Source: Chinchilla lanigera (lineage: Eukaryota > Chordata > Mammalia > Rodentia > Chinchillidae). From it: a stretch of 64,000 nucleotides of DNA. The translations under genes were made by a program, and so were the position numbers. Where the stretch lies: the NCBI RefSeq assembly GCF_000276665.1, contig NW_004955502.1:5882846-5946845 (forward strand). Reading direction: 5' to 3'. This document shows, piece by piece, positions 58,522 through 64,000 of this stretch (its first letter is position 1; the number at the start of each line of letters is the position of its first letter). The notes below the pieces were generated by a model that was not told the DNA's origin, made no database searches, and saw only the letters and a program-made list of their open reading frames with translations.

Positions 58522-59859
58522 CACAGAAAATTGTGTCCAACTGTTAGTTATTTGTATTTGCTGGAAGCCAGAATAAGAGGAAGTAACCCCATTCTTGATG
58601 TAGGTGATCTAGAGGTAATATAAAGTTTGATTTCTTGGAGACAGAGGGATGGGAGGTGAAGTAAACTGCTTTAAAACTTCTACGAAAGGTAGTATTCTAT
58701 ATTAATTTAGCAGCTAATATTGTTTATAAATTATATTGTTTACAGTTATGTGCCTATAACAGACAGAATGGCATACACAGTACTGTGTGTGGATGAGGTA
58801 GAAAAGATAAAATAGAAATTATTGAGATGAGGATACCCCAAGTTACAGAAATGTTAGAAACATAAAGGCATGTGTTCAGTTGTTACTCTAAAACATTTGG
58901 AAATCAAGGGAAAAATAAAGCAACCTTCTACAAATACCCTAAAGGGCTCTGTGCCAGTGCTGTGCACAGTAAGGGCACATCCAGAAATTAGTTTTGGCCT
59001 CTGCTGGACAATAAATCTGCCTTGGCTCAGTAGAAATCAACACACAGACCAAAGGAAAGTGAAGACCCAGATGAGGTGAAACCAAGTAAAATAAAGTCCG
59101 GCAAGTCAGAAGAAGTCATTGCTAGACATTTTCATGGCAGCCTCCTGGCACAGCATTCCTGGGCCAGTCTTCTGCTGGTTATCTTTGCACTGCCTTCACC
59201 CTGAATTTGCTGCATCCTTCATGCATATAAGCAGTTATATACACTTAAGACAAGTAAACATCACTTTCTCATCCTATAATCACTGCCAGTTTTTCTTTTG
59301 TTTTCTCATTTGCAAAAGGACAAGGGACCCTATGCAAGAAATGCTGACTAAGAGATAAGTGGATAATTGAAAATAGACGTTTTGCTAGCTCTAATCCTTT
59401 CTCTAGGGCTTCCTTTCCCTTTAAGTTTTGAAAAGGATAGTGGACTATCAAGGGGAAGAAATAGAATACCAAAAAAATTCTGCATTCAGGACTCACCTTT
59501 CTGGTTAAAAAAAAAAAATAAAGACTCAGCCCTTTATGAGGATATATTATTTTTATTTGGAAAAAAATACCACTGTTTTCCTGAAATTTGATAGAGAACC
59601 TTATCATCAGTCTTTGAATATAAGGTGGTTTCTGAAAAGTGGTGCTTGCTTCAGTGAAATCTACAACTTAAAGGCAGAAGTGGAGACATATATGGAAAAA
59701 ATTAAATAAAAAAGCTTGTCTGGAATATACAAAACATCACCAAAATTGTTCCACTTATTCAGTGAATTTTTTTAAACATAGAACATTTCTGAGGATTTTG
59801 AGTACCAATTGCCTTTTAGGAGAAAAGCAGGAGAAAGAAACAAATTTTACCCTTACTGG
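57651..59859. other. unassigned AT-rich sequence
   Basis: No gene recognised over 2.2 kb. A (TC)n(TA)n repeat lies inside. The frames at 58,870-59,607 are unsupported. Confidence 0.5.
58451..58518. repeat. (TC)n(TA)n compound microsatellite
   Basis: A run of about 16 TC units directly followed by about 18 TA units. Confidence 0.97.
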
Positions 59860-61455
59860 AAATAAGTAGACTCAGTGGGTGGAAGAAGTAGATAATTAAC
59901 AAAGTGTAAAAAAGTCAAGATCACATCACTGTAAAACAAATAAATTTGTTCATTTGTTAAATCAGTTAAATAGATCTCCAAACAGTGCCCTAGTCCCTCC
60001 ATTCTAATTGATCTTTCAGTAATGACTCCCAGTGTAAATGGTCTTAACTTGCTAATCAATGACACAAACTCCTGTATTGGATCAAACATCAAAACCTAAT
60101 GGTATGCTGCATAAAAGAGACATATTTCATGCAAAAAGACATTCATAGAGTAAAATGAAATCAAAGGATGGATGACAATATTTCATAAAACAGAAGTCTG
60201 AAAACAAGCAACAGTAGCTGTACTGCTTCCAGACAAAGTGGACTTCAAGCCAAAATTGATTAGAAGAGTTAATGAATTTCACTAAACCACAATCTCACTA
60301 AATATTGTCTAAGGCAATAATTCAACAATAAGAAATAACAACTGTGAATTGAATACCAGCATACACAGTGTGAAAAACAAACACTGTTGACGTAAAAATC
60401 AGGCAAACATCACAATCATAGCGGAGGACCTCAATACCCCAATATTGCAAACACACAATAAACTATAAAAAATCAACAAAAAATATGAACAGAGGGACTT
60501 AATAGATATTACAGAGTGTTCTGGTCAGCAGTAATAAGAATAAACATTCTTCTCAGCAGCATAAAGAACTTTCTCCAAAATAGATCGTTGGGCAATAAAG
60601 CATGCTTAAAACAATACTAAAGAATTGAAATTATGTTATGCATATTATTAGATCACAATGCAGTGAAACTAGAAATCAAAGATGAAAGAAACCACAAAAA
60701 TTATGCAAACAGATAAAGATTAAACAATATACTATTGGATAATTAGTGGGTCAGAGAGGAAATCATGGAAAGAGTTAAAAAGACTCTAGAATCAAATAAT
60801 AATACCAGTAACACTAACACCAATAATAGTAACACTGATAACATAATGGAACACTTATAGGACACAGTGAAAGCAGTCCTAAGAGAGAAGCTTATAGCTA
60901 TGAATCCTCACATTAGAAAAATGGGGCAAACCCTATTATATAACCAAAGTATGCTCTTTGTATCCTAGAAAAGCAAGAATAATCCAAATCCAATGCTAGT
61001 ATAAGGAAAGAAATTATAAAGTCAAAGTGAAAATTACTGAAATTGTTACTAAAATGAATCAAAGAGCTGGTACTTTGAAAGAATAAACAAAATAGAAAAA
61101 CATAGTCAAACTTTGCAGAAAAAGGGAAAAAAAGCCATATCACTGCAATTAAAAATGACAAAAGCAAATTTGCAGCAGATACTGCCAAAATCCACAATTA
61201 TTACTAACTACTTAGAAAACTTGTACTCCAATGAATTGAATATTTAAAGGAAATGGATAGATTACTAGACACATATGAATTAGTAAAATAAGCCAGGAAG
61301 ATATAAAAACCCTGAACAGTCCAGTAATAGGCAGTGAATTTGGGGCAGTAAAAATCCTACCAGGAAACAAATGACCTACATATGATGGATTTACTACTGA
61401 ATTCTGTAGGACTTCAGGGAAGACCTAATACCAGTACTTCTCAAGATCTTTAATA
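59860..61455 (+). mobile_element. old LINE-1 ORF2 (endonuclease to RT start)
   Basis: Old L1 sequence starting at the ORF2 endonuclease N-terminus (GTGTAAATGGTCTTAACTTG, about 60,032) and passing TTATTAGATCACAATGCAGTG (60,645-60,665, the S-D-H region) and the RT-linker to AGACCTAATACCAGTACTTC (61,421). It stops abruptly at about 61,455, where piggyBac-like sequence begins. Confidence 0.85.
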
Positions 61456-61473
61456 AGAAGAGTAGTATGGGTG

Positions 61474-61503
61474 GATGATGATTATGATGATGATGATGAT
61501 GAT
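61474..61503. repeat. (GAT)n trinucleotide repeat
   Basis: About nine GAT/TAT triplets that code the acidic N-terminus of the transposase remnant; probably both coding relic and later expansion. Confidence 0.85.
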
Positions 61504-62048
61504 GACTTTGACTGTCCATATAAGCCAAAGTTCCTGTGATAGTGAAATGAAGCAAGAATCTACTGATACACATACAGGGAATGCAGATCTCCTTGATTCA
61601 AATGACAAAATGGCAATGTGAGTATATATTTGATTAGTCAAAATGTTGCAAAATTTTCATGCAACCAAAAAGAACAATCCAATGTTAGAACCAAGTGCAA
61701 AAATATATTCATATAGTGAGGGTCTTGGCAGGGGTAAAACATACTGGAAAGAATACTAGCACTGCCATTCAGTGTTGGAAATTGTAACAGACAAAATGCT
61801 ACAAGATGCTGTGAAATACACAGGGGCTGAAATGTAAGTAAAATGTTTTGAATATACCAACAGCCATATTGAAAAATGTATTCATTATGACACCACAGTA
61901 GTTAAACTGAAAGCATTCATGAGTTTGCTGTTCATAGCAGGGATTTCACATAGTTCCACAGGAATGTAAAAGGCTTTTGGAAAAGTGATAGGTCAAAATA
62001 TGGCAAAAAAATTTATACCTTAGTATATGTAAAGCCTTACTATGCTTT

Positions 62049-62161
62049 CTTTTGGTTTTTTTTTTTTTTGGTTGTTGTTGTTTTTCCGGTACCGGGAATC
62101 GAACTCACAACCTTGCACTTGCCAGGCAGGCGCTGTGCTGCTGAGCTAAATCCCCAGCCCC
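62049..62161 (-). mobile_element. young ID-type SINE inserted in the piggyBac fossil
   Basis: Antisense GGTACCGG-subfamily SINE with a (GTT)n/T tail. The target AGCCTTACTATGCTTT (62,033-62,048) is repeated with one mismatch at 62,162-62,177; the duplicated bases are the codons of the K-P-x-Y-A-F motif of the transposase. Confidence 0.95.
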
Positions 62162-63245
62162 AGCCTTATTATGCTTTAAATTTAGAAATTTATCCTGGAA
62201 CTCAGCCATCAGGTCCTTTATTCGTATAGTAATAAACCAAATGATGTGAACAGATTTGTTGCCCCCATCTCCCAAACTAATCAGAATGTAAAATGCAACA
62301 CTTGGTTTACCAGTTTCAAATTGATCTTACATTTGCTAACAGAGCAAAAGTTGAGCAGTACCAAAACTGTACACAGAAATGAAGAAATTTCAAATGAAAC
62401 GTTGCAATTTCAAAACAGAGAATTGTATAGCACAATCTTTAGATTTTAGGCAAATTTACATTGGCCTTGTATATGGCAAAGAAAAACAGATTAGTACTGC
62501 TGATGTTAACATTGCACCGTAATGTAAATATGTATAGGGAAACCTCAACAAAACAGAAGCCTGAGATGGAAACTTTCTATAAGACCAATAGTGGAGTAGA
62601 TCTTGATGCATAATGCAGCAACTATGATGTCACTCAAAACACAAAGTATTGGCCAAAGCTTGTGTTTCATTGATCCTAAACATGTATAGCATAAATAGTT
62701 TGATAGTTTACAAAGAAAATAACAAGTGCAAAATAGTGATGAGAAATTTTCTTAAAGGATTGGGATTGAAACTCATAAGAGATCACTGAAAGCGAAGAAA
62801 AACAAAATTTTTCTTTCCAGGGAACTACACTAAACAATTGTGGACCATTCTGCTGAGCTCACAGGTGAACAGATAGGCAGGACATCCTAAAGACCTACTA
62901 TGACAACCAGAATGCCAAAAAACATCAGCTGTGCCCTGCAAGGACAGGAAAACAAAACATATGTGCTATCAGTGTAAAGTGATACTTGTGTATGGGACAT
63001 GCAATTTTCATGTGTGAAGACTACCTTGGGTATGACAGTTGAAGCAAAGATTATTTTCATTATAGAATCCTATTGGTATTTTCATTGTAATTCATATGGA
63101 AATTTACTTCTTATGGAGGCTTAGAGCCCACGGCAATGTCTCATGCAGGCCTTTTTCAAAGATCTACGCTGGGAAGGCCCAAAGGTCACTGGTGGAAGCT
63201 AGAAAGTCTGTGTCAGTGGGATGAAGGATCTGTGCTAACAGGCTG

Positions 63246-63600
63246 AGGGATCTCAACTGGAACCAGGATGCAACGCTCAAGGTAGGAACCAGAGCACCCC
63301 TGAAAAGTAGCAGAGCCATCCTCAGCAACTGTGAGGTCTGGAGCTCCAGTGATGAGGAAAATCGAGTTCCCATCAGGAAAGCTAACGTGTCAAGCTTCTC
63401 CAGGAGGCTGAGCAGTGCACCATCTTCCCCTCCAGAGCCAGGAGGCAATGCTCAAAATGAGGACCAGAGCTCCCCAAACTGAACCGCAGCCATTCTCAGT
63501 GACAGTGTGGTCCTGAGCTTTGTCTGTGAGAACAGCTGAGTCTATCAAGAAAGCCAGCATGACGAGGTCCTCCAGCAGAATAGCCCAAGAGAACCAGCAG
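63246..63600. repeat. degenerate 175-bp tandem repeat, two units
   Basis: Two neighbouring units align with a period of 175 bp (GCAACGCTCAA at 63,270 and GCAATGCTCAA at 63,445; ACCAGAGCACCCC versus ACCAGAGCTCCCC; CATCCTCAG versus CATTCTCAG; TCTCCAGGAGGC versus CCTCCAGCAGAA). A weaker partial unit may precede them. GC-richer than the surroundings. Confidence 0.65.
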
Positions 63601-64000
63601 TTCCCTAACAGCTTTCCAATAGCCTCTACCAGTTCCCAACAGCTTCTCGACTTCTCCAGTTCTGCCTCTTATGCTGCAAGCAGCAATCCTCAGGTGTGTC
63701 TCCCACGCCCAGCACCATGCTGGTTAAGTTCAGCTGGGGCTTATAAATTGACCACCAGTTGTCAATCCACACACATGGTATTGGCCTTTATGACAAAAAC
63801 TTTGTTATGCTCCCTGGGTTAATATAGTCACTGAAGCAACTGCTAAATGAGCCAGAACCATGTCCCCTCTGTCCCCTTTACCACAATTTGTACCAACAAA
63901 ACATACACCTGTACCTACTTCTCTTCCTCTGTAATGTACTTCTAAATTTAGGGCTCAAGCGAGAGTCAAGAACTCAGATACAGATTCAAGAACTCAGCCT
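63601..64000. other. unassigned sequence at the window end
   Basis: Moderately GC-rich with GGGCTTATAAATTG (TATA-like, about 63,738) and AATCAATCC-type words; could be an LTR or promoter region of an element that continues beyond the window. The frame at 63,520-63,822 is not recognised. Confidence 0.35.

Larger units (their letters stand above)
61474..63015 (+). pseudogene. piggyBac-superfamily transposase fossil
   Basis: Cut-and-paste DNA transposase remnant in several frames. In order: an acidic N-terminal run of Asp codons followed by F-D-C-P-Y-K-P (61,474-61,535); L-K-A-F-M-S-L-L-F-I-A-G-I-S (61,907-61,948), the family's L-K-A-F-I-G-L-L signature; K-P-Y-Y-A-F near 62,034, in the family's K-P-A-K-Y-G place; C-N-T-W-F-T-S (62,290-62,315), where the family has C-D-N-W-F-T-S with the second catalytic Asp, here Asn; K-P-E-M ... 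S-G-V-D (62,556-62,600), the third catalytic region; and a C-terminal Cys-rich piece (62,935-63,010). About 80-100 residues around the first catalytic Asp are missing. It is interrupted by a SINE and by stops. Confidence 0.85.

Overview
This window is AT-rich mammalian nuclear DNA, almost entirely intronic or intergenic, and packed with retroelement copies. ID-type (tRNA-Ala-derived) SINEs, B1-like 7SL SINEs, ID+B1 dimers of B4 type, MaLR LTRs of the ORR1/MT kind and relatively intact L1 copies together point to a rodent. The SINE subfamily with a GGTACCGG 3' core and the B4-type dimers do not look like mouse or rat; a squirrel-related or castorimorph rodent is my best inference, but the species is not proven. 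There are no bacterial-type genes, CRISPR arrays, tRNA or rRNA genes.

Layout. 1-7,895: a long L1 (ORF1 tail, ORF2, 3' UTR), a second 5'-truncated L1 and a reverse-strand L1 fragment. 7,896-16,540: mostly unique DNA with old L2-like pieces, SINEs, a striking 540-bp inverted repeat (13,081-13,620) and an LTR-like repeat. 16,545-17,880: another truncated L1. 18,970-19,702: the best protein-coding evidence in the window, two plus-strand exons separated by an 86-bp intron. 19,972-23,195: four MaLR LTRs. 24,560-26,505: old L1, MIR and B4 pieces. 27,317-28,410: a young SINE and one MaLR LTR nested in another. 30,228-37,454: two LTRs, an L2-like piece and long unique stretches. 37,920-43,740: broken old L1 copies. 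47,770-49,510: a candidate DNA transposon with degenerate inverted ends. 51,408-52,545: a truncated L1. 53,983-55,340: a second copy of the LTR-like repeat and a candidate minus-strand exon. 59,860-61,455: old L1 ORF2. 61,474-63,015: a decayed piggyBac-superfamily transposase, interrupted by a SINE. 63,246-63,600: a degenerate 175-bp tandem repeat.

How it fits together. The window appears to lie inside or beside a plus-strand multi-exon gene of which only two neighbouring exons are convincing; I do not recognise the protein. The minus-strand exon at 55 kb would belong to a different transcript. Everything else is mobile DNA at different stages of decay. The best leads are the piggyBac fossil, the exon pair with competing splice donors 4 bp apart, the minus-strand exon, and the long inverted repeat.
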